Made by a program: the position numbers and the translations under genes. This document shows, in pieces, positions 17,558 to 27,847 of a stretch of DNA of 49,893 bases. Under the pieces are notes generated by a model. That model made no database searches. It was not told the origin of the DNA and saw nothing but the letters and a program-made list of their open reading frames with translations. Location of the stretch: NCBI RefSeq assembly GCF_004348735.1, contig NZ_SMKT01000054.1, positions 1 to 49,893 on the forward strand, given 5' to 3'. Every line of letters starts with the position of its first letter. Position 1 is the stretch's first letter. This stretch comes from Actinomadura sp. KC06 (GTDB taxonomy: Bacteria; Actinomycetota; Actinomycetes; Streptosporangiales; Streptosporangiaceae).

Positions 17558-17919
17558 GGGCGACTCCTCCTGATCTTCACGGCCACGTCCGTGAAGGGGT
17601 GCGGCACCGGGGCGCTCGGCTTGTGGACGGTGATCTCCACCTCGGAGACCGTCCCATCTTCCAGACATATTGTCGCCAACCGGTCTGCCAGTGTTTCGAG
17701 AAGGTTGACGGGTTCTCCCTCGACGGCGGCGACGAGGCGGCCGGCGAGCGTTCCGTAGTCGACGGTACGTGAAAGGTCGTCCCCGGCGGCGGCCGGGCGG
17801 GTGTCGAGACCGAGGACCGCGTCCACCACGAACTCCTGTCCGAGTTCGCGCTCCGCGGGCAGGCATCCATGCCGCCCTCGCGCCCTTAGGCCGCGCAGCT
17901 CGATGCGATCGAGACTCAT
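17554..17919 (-). CDS. folB: Dihydroneopterin aldolase
   Basis: A 121-residue enzyme converting 7,8-dihydroneopterin to 6-hydroxymethyl-7,8-dihydropterin and glycolaldehyde. It has the family start MSLDRIELRGLRARGRHGC, the motif QEFVVDAVLGLDTRPAAAGD-DLSRTVDYGTLA, NLLETLADRLA and the C-terminal EITVHKPSAPVPHPFTDVAV. Length is standard. ATGA overlaps join it to the SnoaL-like gene upstream and folK downstream. Confidence 0.96.
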   Translation of the reverse strand: MSLDRIELRGLRARGRHGCLPAERELGQEFVVDAVLGLDTRPAAAGDDLSRTVDYGTLAGRLVAAVEGEPVNLLETLADRLATICLEDGTVSEVEITVHKPSAPVPHPFTDVAVKIRRSRP

Positions 17920-18353
17920 TCTTCCTCTGCATCCGCGACGTTGAGGACAGGGGAACCGTGGTGGAGCAGAAGCCTCCACTCTCCGTCCGCCCGTACGAAC
18001 ACGTTGGTGGCCACGATGCTTCCTCCTGCGAGGAACCCGGCCTCGGTGTCCTCGTCGGCGGTGAGGACGTTCTCCTTGCACGTCACTACCGCGTGGTCGC
18101 CGTAGACGTCGGTTTCCACGTCGGTCAGCACGAACTGTATGTACGTCGTGTTGGCCATGATGAGCGCCCAGGAACGCAGCACCTCTTCGCGTCCGCGCAG
18201 CATCGTCCAGCCGGGATGGACACAGGAGACGCCGTCGGCGTACGGGCCGTCCGCCCAGACGTCGGACATGCGGTCGAAGTCACCGGCCTCGAACGCCGCG
18301 TAGAACTCCGCGTGGACCTCGTCCACGTCGGCGCGGTTCACGGCATGGCTCAT
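17916..18353 (-). CDS. SnoaL/NTF2-like protein inside the folate operon
   Basis: A 145-residue single-domain protein with the cone-like NTF2 fold pattern: N-terminal helices (DVDEVHAEFYAAFEAGDFDR), SDVWADGPYADGVSCVHPGW, GREEVLRSWALIM, and C-terminal strands (SIVATNVFVRADGEWRLLLH-HGSPV). The fold occurs in enzymes, binding proteins and scaffolds, so no reaction can be assigned. It overlaps folP and folB by 4 bp on either side, so its dosage is tied to folate synthesis. A pterin-related role is possible but unproven. The Asp/His-containing pocket residues could be catalytic. Confidence 0.88.
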   Translation of the reverse strand: MSHAVNRADVDEVHAEFYAAFEAGDFDRMSDVWADGPYADGVSCVHPGWTMLRGREEVLRSWALIMANTTYIQFVLTDVETDVYGDHAVVTCKENVLTADEDTEAGFLAGGSIVATNVFVRADGEWRLLLHHGSPVLNVADAEEE

Positions 18354-19273
18354 GGGCGCTGGCTCCCGTGGTCGGCACGATCGTCGGCCGAGGCTAGCCC
18401 GGGACTGCCTTCGTCGGCGGGACGGGCCGTGCGGATAGCGGCGGCCACACGCACGGCGTCCGCGTTGGGACGGACACGGTGGACCCGCACACACCACGCA
18501 CCGGCGTAGGCGACCAGCGACGTCACGGCCACGGTGGCGTCGTCGCATTCGAGAAATGGACGGCGCGTCCCATCAGGCTCTGCGAGAAGCCTGGTGAGGA
18601 AGTTCTTTCGGGACGCCCCGACCAGGACGGGATAGCCGAGCGCAGTGAAAGCGTCCAGATGGGCCAGCAACGACCAGTTGTGCCCGGCAACCGGGTTCTT
18701 ACCGAAACCGAGCCCCGGGTCGAGCACGATCATCGACGGGTCGACGCCCTCGGCCAGGACGGCGTCGACTCTGCTCAGCAATTCGTCGCGCACCTCTCGC
18801 ACGACGTCCTCGTAGACGGCGCGCGACTGCATGTCATGGCTGTAACCGCGCCAGTGCATCACGACGTAAGGGACGCCTGCCGCGGCAACGACCTGCGGCA
18901 TCTGCGGATCGGCCAGCCCACCGCTGACGTCGTTCACCAACTTGGCGCCCACATCGAGCGCCGCCTCCGCAACTTCGGCGCGCATGGTGTCGACACTGAC
19001 CGGCACGTTCTCGCTGGTGAGCGCTTCTATGACGGGGACCACGCGACGCAGTTCCTCGTCCCTCGATACGCGCTGCGCTCCGGGCCGCGTGGACTCGCCG
19101 CCGACGTCGACGATGTCGGCGCCCTCCGCGACGAGGTCCAGCCCATGCGCGACGGCCTTTTCCGGGTCGAACCAGGCCCCGCCGTCCGAGAACGAATCGG
19201 GGGTGACGTTGACCACGCCCATGACGAGGCAGCGCCCTGGCGCGGGCAACCCCGGAACGACGGCGATGGTCAT
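18350..19273 (-). CDS. folP: Dihydropteroate synthase
   Basis: A 307-residue TIM-barrel enzyme condensing 6-hydroxymethyl-dihydropterin diphosphate with p-aminobenzoate. Motifs are VMGVVNVTPDSFSDGG (loop 1), VDVGGESTRPGAQRVS, VSVDTMRAEVAEAAL, KLVNDVSGG, YVVMHWRG, DPGLGFGKN and GASRKNFLTRLL, with the C-terminal RVHRV. It is the target of sulfonamides. The ATG at 19273 fits the family start; upstream extension is Arg/Gly-rich. It begins the 4-bp-overlap chain folP-SnoaL-folB-folK-DUF3180. Confidence 0.97.
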   Translation of the reverse strand: MTIAVVPGLPAPGRCLVMGVVNVTPDSFSDGGAWFDPEKAVAHGLDLVAEGADIVDVGGESTRPGAQRVSRDEELRRVVPVIEALTSENVPVSVDTMRAEVAEAALDVGAKLVNDVSGGLADPQMPQVVAAAGVPYVVMHWRGYSHDMQSRAVYEDVVREVRDELLSRVDAVLAEGVDPSMIVLDPGLGFGKNPVAGHNWSLLAHLDAFTALGYPVLVGASRKNFLTRLLAEPDGTRRPFLECDDATVAVTSLVAYAGAWCVRVHRVRPNADAVRVAAAIRTARPADEGSPGLASADDRADHGSQRP

Positions 19274-19405
19274 GCACCCAACCCTATGCCTTGAACCCGC
19301 CCGGCCGGGGCGGCGCCTCCGCCCCCGAGGTCCTGGCAGCCGGGTCCCGCCACGCCCCGGCATCCGCCGCCGGTCACGCCCGGCTTCCGCCGCCCGACAC
19401 AGCGG

Positions 19406-19436
19406 AACGGGCCTCAGCGCGACGCTGAGGCCCGTT
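19406..19436 (-). terminator. Hairpin between folE and folP
   Basis: AACGGGCCTCAGC (19406-19418) and GCTGAGGCCCGTT (19424-19436) form a perfect 13-bp stem with a 5-nt loop, 34 bp past the folE stop. It probably separates ftsH-folE transcription from folP, at least partly. Confidence 0.75.
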
Positions 19437-19470
19437 CACACCTTCGGTGCCCCTGGGGCAGGGTGGACGA

Positions 19471-20238
19471 TCAGTAACGCCCGAGAATCAAGCTCATCGC
19501 CTCGGACCGCGTCTCGGCATGATCACGGAAGTCGCCGCGGACCGCCGACGTCACCGTCTTCGCGCCCGGTTTCCGCACCCCGCGCATCGTCATGCACAGG
19601 TGCTCGGCCTCGATCACCACGATCGCGCCACGCGGCTCCAGCACGCTCATCAGCGCGTCGGCGACCTGGCTCGTCAGCCGTTCCTGAACCTGCGGGCGAC
19701 GCGCGTACACGTCCACCAGCCGGGCCAGCTTCGACAGACCGGTGATCTGGCCCTTTTTGTTGGGGGTGTAACCCACGTGGGCCACCCCGTGGAAAGGCAC
19801 CAGGTGATGCTCGCAAACGGAGTACACCTCGATGTCCTTCACCAGGACCATCTCTTCGTGGTCGGCGTCGAACACCGTCGTCAGCGCGTCCTCCGGCTGC
19901 TGCCGCAGGCCCGCGAACTGCTCGGCGTACGCGCGCGCCACCCTGGCCGGTGTCTCGCGGAGCCCGTCGCGCTCAGGGTCCTCGCCGATTCCGATCAGGA
20001 TCTCCCGGACGGCCTTCTCGATCCGGGCATGGTCGAACCCGGGCGGCTCCTCCAGGATCCGCGCCTCGCCCTCGACGAACGCCCGGCCGGCGTCACGCGC
20101 GGCCTTTTCCGTCTGACGCGCGGTCTTTTCACCCGTCGTCCACCGGTCCCGCTCAGTGCCCGCGGACGGGCCACCGGGGGACGGTGTCCCGTCCCCCGGC
20201 TCGCCGTGCGCCGGTCCTTCGTCCCGCGGATGAGCCAA
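19471..20238 (-). CDS. folE: GTP cyclohydrolase I
   Basis: FolE catalyses the first step of tetrahydrofolate synthesis, GTP to 7,8-dihydroneopterin triphosphate. The catalytic domain starts around IEKAVREILIGIGEDPERDG, with the zinc-ligand motif VYSVCEHHLVPFHGVAHVGY, SKLARLVDVYARRPQVQERL and HLCMTMRGVRKPGAKTVTS. The only good start between the ftsH stop and the domain is TTG at 20238, 5 bp after ftsH, giving 255 residues. This leaves a ~70-residue polar N-terminal extension, longer than the usual ~200-residue enzyme, so the start is less certain than the function. Confidence 0.93.
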   Translation of the reverse strand: MAHPRDEGPAHGEPGDGTPSPGGPSAGTERDRWTTGEKTARQTEKAARDAGRAFVEGEARILEEPPGFDHARIEKAVREILIGIGEDPERDGLRETPARVARAYAEQFAGLRQQPEDALTTVFDADHEEMVLVKDIEVYSVCEHHLVPFHGVAHVGYTPNKKGQITGLSKLARLVDVYARRPQVQERLTSQVADALMSVLEPRGAIVVIEAEHLCMTMRGVRKPGAKTVTSAVRGDFRDHAETRSEAMSLILGRY

Positions 20239-20243
20239 CGCGG

Positions 20244-22247
<2,004 letters not shown>

Positions 22248-22572
22248 TTATCCGGTTACCCCTCCGGGGCCCGTCCCTCCTGACCAACGTCTGCGTACGA
22301 TCCTCGTCCGTCCCAGGGGACGGACGCCGGGGCGACCAACAATGCGTCCCACGAACGGCCCGGTGCCCAGAGGCTCCGTTCCGCCGTGGCGGCTGTCCCT
22401 CGTCTGGCTCCCCGACCCGAGGGCCCGGGACAACGACGGTACACCGCAGGATGCAGAAGACGCAGCCGACGCCGTTCTCCTGCATCCCTTCCATATACCC
22501 GTCAACGACCTTTGCAACGATTCGTCACGGTCCCTTTGTTCCCTGAGCAGCCCCGAAGGCCCCTGGGACGTG
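22248..22572. promoter_or_regulatory. ftsH upstream region with a GC palindrome
   Basis: The 325 bp between ftsH and the hpt stop hold no gene. CGTCCGTCCC (22305-22314) and GGGACGGACG (22317-22326) form a perfect inverted repeat separated by 2 nt, about 60 bp before the ftsH ATG. It could be an operator or a 5' UTR hairpin. A TTGACGGGTATATGG segment near 22490-22504 (minus strand) is AT-richer than its surroundings, but -35/-10 spacing is not convincing. Confidence 0.45.
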
Positions 22573-23133
22573 CTAAACCCCGCCTCCGTACACGTGCGGA
22601 GCGAGCGTGCCGACGAACGGCAGGTTCCGATACTTCTCCGAGTAGTCGAGCCCGTACCCGATGACGAACTCGTTCGGGATGTCGAACCCCACGTACCTGA
22701 CCTCGACGTCGGTCCGGACCGCCTCCGGCTTGCGCAGCAGCGCGCAGATCTCCAGCGACGCGGGGCCGCGCGAGAGCAGGTTGCTCACCAGCCATGACAA
22801 GGTCAGGCCCGAGTCGACGATGTCCTCCACGATCAGGACGTGCCGGTCGAGGATGTCGGTGTCGAGGTCCTTGAGGATGCGCACAACGCCTGACGACTTC
22901 GTGCCCGAGCCGTAGGACGACACGGCCATCCAGTCCATCGAGGCGGGCGAGTGCAGCGCCCGCGCCAGATCCGCCATGATCATGACGGCGCCCTTGAGGA
23001 CCCCGACGAGGAGCAGGTCCTTGCCCGCGTAGTCGGCGTCGATCTGCCCCGCGAGCTCCTGCACCTTGGCCTGCAGGTCGGCCTCCGGGATGAGCACCTT
23101 CGCCAGGTCCGTGCCCAGGTCCTTCTCGTCCAC
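22573..23133 (-). CDS. hpt: Hypoxanthine phosphoribosyltransferase
   Basis: A 186-residue purine-salvage enzyme making IMP or GMP from hypoxanthine or guanine and PRPP. It shows LLLVGVLKGAVMIMADLARA, the SSYGSGTKSSG loop, and the PRPP-binding motif VLIVEDIVDSGLTLSWL, plus FDIPNEFVIGYGLDYSEKYR near the C-terminus. The GTG at 23133 is chosen because GAGGGTGGGG precedes it; the upstream open frame is atypical. It sits between tilS and ftsH as in many Gram-positives. Confidence 0.96.
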   Translation of the reverse strand: MDEKDLGTDLAKVLIPEADLQAKVQELAGQIDADYAGKDLLLVGVLKGAVMIMADLARALHSPASMDWMAVSSYGSGTKSSGVVRILKDLDTDILDRHVLIVEDIVDSGLTLSWLVSNLLSRGPASLEICALLRKPEAVRTDVEVRYVGFDIPNEFVIGYGLDYSEKYRNLPFVGTLAPHVYGGGV

Positions 23134-23259
23134 AACCCCACCCTCATCGCTCAGACCTCGCCCGTCCGGTGGGACGGACATCGCCGCGCGCCGTTTTCGC
23201 CGTTCACGCAGCGGGCGCGCCGTGCGAGGTTCGTGTGACGATTCGCACACGGCGCGATG

Positions 23260-24285
23260 TCAAACCGGGCCGAACAGCAGCTTCCCATACCGCCGAACGG
23301 CTCGTAGCCCCCCGGGCAGATCGACGTGCCGCTGGCCGTGCCAGGCCGTGACCAGCCGATCGACCGCATCGACATGGACGGCCGCGAGCGTACCTGGTGG
23401 GCTTCCCGCCTTGCCCGCCGCCATCCGCATTACACGAGTACGGACGGCTCTGGGCAGCTCTTCGAGCCCTTCCAGGCGGAGCGCCACGGTGGAGCCGTCT
23501 TCAGGAGACTCAAGGTCGTCGTAAGCCTGGGCGGCGAGCTCGTCTAGGGCATCCGCGTCGGCGCGCAGCATCTTCGCCGTGCGCGCCAGCGCTTCGGTCA
23601 CGCCGGGGCCGAGAGCCTTCTCCAGCGCCGGTAGGGCCTCATGGCGTACGCGCACGCGCGCGTAGGCGGGATCGACGTTGTGGGGGTCGTCCCAGGGTTC
23701 GAGCCCCATCGCTTCGCAGGCCCTCCGCATGGTCGCGCGGTCAAGCTCAAGCAAGGGCCTCAGATAGCGGACGCTCCGCTCCCCCTCGCTAATGCCTGTG
23801 GCGACAGGGCGGTGGAACTCGGTCGGCATGCCGGACAGCGATCGGGCTCCGGAACCACGCGCCAAACCCAGCAGGACGGTTTCGGCCTGGTCGTCCAGCG
23901 TGTGCCCTAGGAGGACGGCCGCAGCGCCGAACCTGTCGGCGGCCTCGTCCAGCGCTCCGTAGCGGGCGTCGCGGGCCGCGTTCTCCGGGCCGCCCGGCCC
24001 GTCGACGGTGACCGCGATAGATCCGGACGGGTCAAGGCCAAGGTCCGCCATGGTCCGGACGACGGCGTCGGCGCGTTCTGCGGAACCGTCCTGGAGGCCG
24101 TGGTCGATCGTGACACCGGCGGCCAGGCGTCCCGCTCTGGGCGCTTCAAAGGCCAGTGCACCGGCGAGCGCCAGGGAGTCGGCACCGCCGCTGCATGCGG
24201 CGACCACCAACCCGCCCTGCGGAAGGTCGGCCAGGGCGCGCCTCACTGCGAGACGTACCGCCGCCACTGCCGGATCAGGCCCCAT
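23260..24285 (-). CDS. tilS: tRNA(Ile)-lysidine synthase
   Basis: TilS modifies C34 of the CAU-anticodon tRNA-Ile to lysidine so it reads AUA. The 341-residue protein has the N-type ATP pyrophosphatase PP-loop SGGADS at residues 32-37, GVTIDHGLQDGSAERADAV, and LLGHTLDDQAETVLLGLARG. The RSLSGMP and YLRPLLELDRATMRR blocks are also family-typical. Actinobacterial TilS lacks the long C-terminal domains of E. coli, and the length here agrees. Confidence 0.95.
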   Translation of the reverse strand: MGPDPAVAAVRLAVRRALADLPQGGLVVAACSGGADSLALAGALAFEAPRAGRLAAGVTIDHGLQDGSAERADAVVRTMADLGLDPSGSIAVTVDGPGGPENAARDARYGALDEAADRFGAAAVLLGHTLDDQAETVLLGLARGSGARSLSGMPTEFHRPVATGISEGERSVRYLRPLLELDRATMRRACEAMGLEPWDDPHNVDPAYARVRVRHEALPALEKALGPGVTEALARTAKMLRADADALDELAAQAYDDLESPEDGSTVALRLEGLEELPRAVRTRVMRMAAGKAGSPPGTLAAVHVDAVDRLVTAWHGQRHVDLPGGLRAVRRYGKLLFGPV

Positions 24286-24345
24286 GAGAAACCTCTACCA
24301 CCATGCGGCGTTCTGCGCCCGGCAGCGTCGTCGGCTCGACCTCTC

Positions 24346-25467
24346 CTAGGCTTCGTTGGCCTTAGGCGGGGCGTCCAGGGCGCGCGGGCCGATGACGCGG
24401 TCCATCCACAGGGCCGGCTCCTTGATCTCGTCGTGCGTGGGCAGCGTCTCCGGGGACTGCCACACCTGGTTGAAACCGCTCATGCCGACTTCGGTGACGA
24501 CCCGGCGGACGAACCGCGAACCCTCCGCGTACTGCTTCATCTTCAGGTCGATGCCGAGAAGGCGCCGGATCGTCTTGTCGAGCTTGGAGCCGCCGTCCCG
24601 CCGTCCCTGGAAGCGTGACCGGATCTGCTGAACCGACGGCACGACCTCTGGGCCGACGGCGTCCATCACGTAGTCGCCGTGCCCTTCGACCAGCGTCATC
24701 ACCGCGGTGAGACGGTCGAGGATGGCGCGCTGCTCCGGGCTCTGGATCGCGTCGATGAGGTTGGCGTCGCCGCCGCGCACGGCGTCCGCGACGGCTTCGG
24801 CGGCGTCGCGGATGCGGTCCAGCATGACGCCCGGGTCCAGGTCGGACGCAAGCAGGAACTGGGTCATCTGGTCCTGCACGTACTCGCGCAGCCACGAAAC
24901 CCCGGTGAATTGGGCGCGATGCGTCTCCTCATGCAGGCACACCCATAGGCGGAAGTCATGTGAGTCCACGCCGAGCTCCTGCTCGACGTGCACGATGTTG
25001 GGCGCGACCAGAGTCAGCCGTCCTGTCGGCGCACGCCCGGACGGGTCCGGTGGCAGGAACAGCTCGTACTGGCCGAGGACGCGGCTGGCCATGTAGGCGA
25101 GGATCGCGCCGACCTGCATTCCGGTGACCCGGGAGCCCACGGCCTGGACGACGACGTTGCCCGCGCCGCCGAGCGCCCCGGGGCCGCGCCGCTCGGACAT
25201 CTGCTCCATGAGCGGTTCGAGCACCACGCGGAAACCGTCGACGTTCGCCCGGATCCAGCCGGGCCTGTCCACGACGGTCGCCGGGTCGGGATCGAGCTCG
25301 GAGGCCATGCCGGTGAAGTCCCGGACATGCCCGTGGGCGATCTTCGACAGCTCGCGCAGCTCCGCCACGACCTCGCGGGCCTCGGCGTGGCTGACCTGCG
25401 GCCCCGGCCTGACGAGCCGGGTCCCGGCCTGGACCGCCACGTTCCAGTCGATCATTGAGGCGCTCAT
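24346..25467 (-). CDS. DUF2342 zinc-dependent metalloprotease-like protein
   Basis: A 373-residue protein of the actinobacterial DUF2342 family, often annotated as zinc-dependent metalloprotease or F420-biosynthesis-associated. It contains the HExxH-type motif in LWVCLHEETHRAQFTGVSWL at about residues 200-205, an N-terminal DWNVAVQAGTRLVRPGPQVS block, and the C-terminal ESRFVRRVVTEVGMSGFNQV-W. No signal peptide is visible, so it should be cytoplasmic. Substrate is unknown. The ATG at 25467 was chosen over an upstream ATG in an Arg/Pro-rich extension. Its place between dacB and tilS is conserved in the phylum. Confidence 0.9.
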   Translation of the reverse strand: MSASMIDWNVAVQAGTRLVRPGPQVSHAEAREVVAELRELSKIAHGHVRDFTGMASELDPDPATVVDRPGWIRANVDGFRVVLEPLMEQMSERRGPGALGGAGNVVVQAVGSRVTGMQVGAILAYMASRVLGQYELFLPPDPSGRAPTGRLTLVAPNIVHVEQELGVDSHDFRLWVCLHEETHRAQFTGVSWLREYVQDQMTQFLLASDLDPGVMLDRIRDAAEAVADAVRGGDANLIDAIQSPEQRAILDRLTAVMTLVEGHGDYVMDAVGPEVVPSVQQIRSRFQGRRDGGSKLDKTIRRLLGIDLKMKQYAEGSRFVRRVVTEVGMSGFNQVWQSPETLPTHDEIKEPALWMDRVIGPRALDAPPKANEA

Positions 25468-25599
25468 GTACTCCACCGTACGTTTCGGACGCGGCGCCGG
25501 AGCGCCCTGCACAGTCGTTCAACGAACAACTGTTCTGGTTATCTCCCGTACGGACCCGCCCACACTCCGCCCCAAACCACCAGGTGTCGGTTAGGGCGG

Positions 25600-27030
25600 T
25601 CAGCCACAGCCGCAGGACGCGATGGCCGCCGCCAACTGGTCGAGCTTTCCTGGATCGACTGGTCCCTTACCGTCCCCTGCCATGAGGGCGAAAGCGAGCA
25701 AGCGGCCGTCGACGTCGTACGCAAGCCCGGCGAGCGTGCTGACGCCCGCCAGGGTGCCCGTCTTGGCGCGCACCATGCCCGCGCCGGCCCGGCTGACCGC
25801 GGCGGTGTAGCGCGGCGGGCTGAGCGTCCCGGAAAAACCGGCGATCGGCAGGCCGGTGATGGCAGAACGGAGCTTCGGGTGCTTGTCGCCTGCGGCGATC
25901 GAGACGAGATGGGCCAGTGCGATAGGCGAGATGCGGTTGCGCGTAGACAAACCGCTGCCGTCGTTGACCAAAACCCCCTGCGCGACGCCAAGCTTGGCGA
26001 TGACCTGCTGGACGGCCTGCGCAGCGTCCGCGAACGTCGCCGGACGGCCCAGCTTCATGGCGACCTGCCTGGCCACCGCCTCAGCCACGTCGTTGTCGCT
26101 CTCGGTCAGCAGGTGCTCCACCAGCGCGGACATCGGCGGTGACTGGACGGCGCCGAGCCGCACCGCCCCCTTCTGCGCGACGGTGCTGCGCCCCACCTTC
26201 GCGCTGACCCCGTACTTGGAAAGCAACCGCGTGAACTGCTGCGCGGCAGCGGCCGCCGGATCGGCGACCCGCGTCTTCTTCTCTGGGTCAGAGGGAGCCA
26301 CCCGTCCTTCATCAACTGCCAGTGCAGTGACGGGCGCGACCTCCCCATCAGGCACATAGTTGGGCTTCCATCCCGCTGCTATACGAGGCCCCTGGTAGGC
26401 GGACGTGTCGTAGTCAACGCGCACCCGTCCTACACCGGACGCCTTCAGCGCGGTGGCCGTCTGCCTGGCCAGGTCCAAGAGGGACGCATAGGGCGGATGG
26501 CCCGCGTCAGGACGCGCCGGAAGGACCGTCAATGTCGGATCTCCGCCTCCGACCAGTACGATCCCGCCACCGGCACCCCGCACGACCTGCGTGGTGATCC
26601 TGTGCGCGGGCCCGACCGAGGCCAGTGCCGCCACCGACGTCACCAGTTTCGTGGTCGACGCCGGTGTCGCGGGCCGGTCGGCGCGCCACTCGAACAGGGG
26701 CCGGCGGGTCGCCACGTCGACGACCACCGCGCTGATCTTCGCGCGCGGCCCGCCGATCAGCGCCGAGAGCCGTCCGGCCAGGGCGGACGCGTTCGGAGGC
26801 CGTCCGTCCGCGAGGGCGGGCGCGGAGAGCGCCGCCGACGCGGGCGCCCGCACGAGGTCGCGAACGGCCACGCTGGGCGGCTGCGGGGTCAGCCGCCGGT
26901 CAGGTGTGAGTTTCACCACTGCCGACCCGGCGGCGAGGGCGAAAACGTTAAGGAGGCACAGCGACAGGACTGCGAGGGCACCGGCCCGTCCAGGGACGTG
27001 ACCGCCCCTCTCCCACTCAGCACTCACCAA
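25600..27030 (-). CDS. dacB: D-Ala-D-Ala carboxypeptidase/endopeptidase, PBP4 type
   Basis: A 476-residue class C penicillin-binding protein trimming or cleaving peptidoglycan peptides outside the membrane. An N-terminal helix (ALAVLSLCLLNVFALAAGSA) serves as signal or anchor. The three active-site motifs are SxxK in PASTTKLVTS (Ser125, Lys128), SDN in TESDNDVAEAVA, and KTG in RAKTGTLAGVS. The large insert between the first two motifs is typical of PBP4. Start may be TTG 27030 or GTG 27027. It diverges from ppa. Confidence 0.95.
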   Translation of the reverse strand: MVSAEWERGGHVPGRAGALAVLSLCLLNVFALAAGSAVVKLTPDRRLTPQPPSVAVRDLVRAPASAALSAPALADGRPPNASALAGRLSALIGGPRAKISAVVVDVATRRPLFEWRADRPATPASTTKLVTSVAALASVGPAHRITTQVVRGAGGGIVLVGGGDPTLTVLPARPDAGHPPYASLLDLARQTATALKASGVGRVRVDYDTSAYQGPRIAAGWKPNYVPDGEVAPVTALAVDEGRVAPSDPEKKTRVADPAAAAAQQFTRLLSKYGVSAKVGRSTVAQKGAVRLGAVQSPPMSALVEHLLTESDNDVAEAVARQVAMKLGRPATFADAAQAVQQVIAKLGVAQGVLVNDGSGLSTRNRISPIALAHLVSIAAGDKHPKLRSAITGLPIAGFSGTLSPPRYTAAVSRAGAGMVRAKTGTLAGVSTLAGLAYDVDGRLLAFALMAGDGKGPVDPGKLDQLAAAIASCGCG

Positions 27031-27040
27031 CGTGCGACAT

Positions 27041-27052
27041 CCTTATATAAGG
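27041..27052. promoter_or_regulatory. AT-rich palindrome in the dacB-ppa divergent region
   Basis: CCTTATATAAGG is a perfect 12-bp palindrome, and the only strongly AT-rich patch in the 105-bp gap. On the minus strand TATATA would be a -10 element placing a transcript start within a few bases of the dacB start. It might also serve the ppa side. No clear -35 is seen. Confidence 0.4.
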
Positions 27053-27135
27053 GAAACACTCACCTGTGGGGACGGCCTCGCCCACGGGCTCCCGAAAGAC
27101 TATTCACTGCGCGCGCGCAGGGAGCGGAGGACATC

Positions 27136-27627
27136 TTGGATTTCGACGTCACCATTGAGATCCCGAAGGGCCAGCGGAACAAGTACGAGGTGGACCACGA
27201 GACCGGGCGCATCCGGCTCGACCGCATGCTGTTCACCTCGACGCAGTACCCGGCCGACTACGGGTTCGTCGAACACACCCTCGGCGAGGACGGCGACCCC
27301 CTGGACGCACTGGTGCTGCTGCAGGAGCCGACGTTCCCCGGCTGCCTCATCCGCTGCCGCGCGGTGGGGATGTTCCGGATGACCGACGAGGCCGGTGGTG
27401 ACGACAAGGTCCTGTGCGTGCCCGCGACCGACCCCCGCATGGAGCACCTGCGCGACATCCACCACGTCGCCGAGTTCGACCGCTTGGAGATCCAGCACTT
27501 CTTCGAGGTCTACAAGGACCTGGAGCCCGGCAAGTCCGTCGAGGGCGCCAGCTGGGTCGGACGCGTCGAGGCCGAGCAGGAGATCGAGCGCTCCCTCAAG
27601 CGCGCGGCGGACCTGGGCGGCCACTGA
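27136..27627 (+). CDS. ppa: Inorganic pyrophosphatase
   Basis: A 163-residue family I soluble pyrophosphatase, hydrolysing PPi to phosphate with magnesium. Motifs are EIPKGQRNKYEVDHETGRI, LDRMLFTSTQYPADYGFVEH, the signature DGDPLDALVL with its Asp triad, and DKVLCVPATDPR. The start is TTG at 27136, preceded by GGAGCGGAGGA; the open frame continues far upstream but is antisense to dacB. A strong terminator follows. Confidence 0.97.
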   Translation: MDFDVTIEIPKGQRNKYEVDHETGRIRLDRMLFTSTQYPADYGFVEHTLGEDGDPLDALVLLQEPTFPGCLIRCRAVGMFRMTDEAGGDDKVLCVPATDPRMEHLRDIHHVAEFDRLEIQHFFEVYKDLEPGKSVEGASWVGRVEAEQEIERSLKRAADLGGH

Positions 27628-27737
27628 GCGCCGCCAGGCTGTCTGCGTCTGCCGACCTCCAAGACCGACCCGGCTGCGCCAAGCCGGACGTGGTCAACCG
27701 GTGCCGAATCCGCTCCCGCGCCGATGTGACACGACTG

Positions 27738-27779
27738 CGAGAACCCTTCCGCACGGAAACCCCTGCGGAAGGGTTCTCG
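27738..27779 (+). terminator. ppa terminator
   Basis: A 16-bp perfect stem, CGAGAACCCTTCCGCA (27738-27753) with TGCGGAAGGGTTCTCG (27764-27779), loop of 10 nt, followed by TCTTCC. It is a strong intrinsic terminator and may also stop the convergent NlpC/P60 transcript. Confidence 0.9.
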
Positions 27780-27847
27780 TCTTCCATCGGACCTCAGTCT
27801 CGGCTAGGCCCTGCGTGGTGGCGCGGGCCGCGGACGTATGCGCGGCC

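Noticed and set aside
16970..17932. 320-residue version of folK
   Set aside because: The extra N-terminus is folB read in another frame; ATG 17557 overlaps the folB stop as usual in this operon.
26497..27135. Long N-terminal extension of the pyrophosphatase reading frame
   Set aside because: It is antisense to dacB, Arg-rich, and a TTG with a strong ribosome site starts the conserved domain at 27136.
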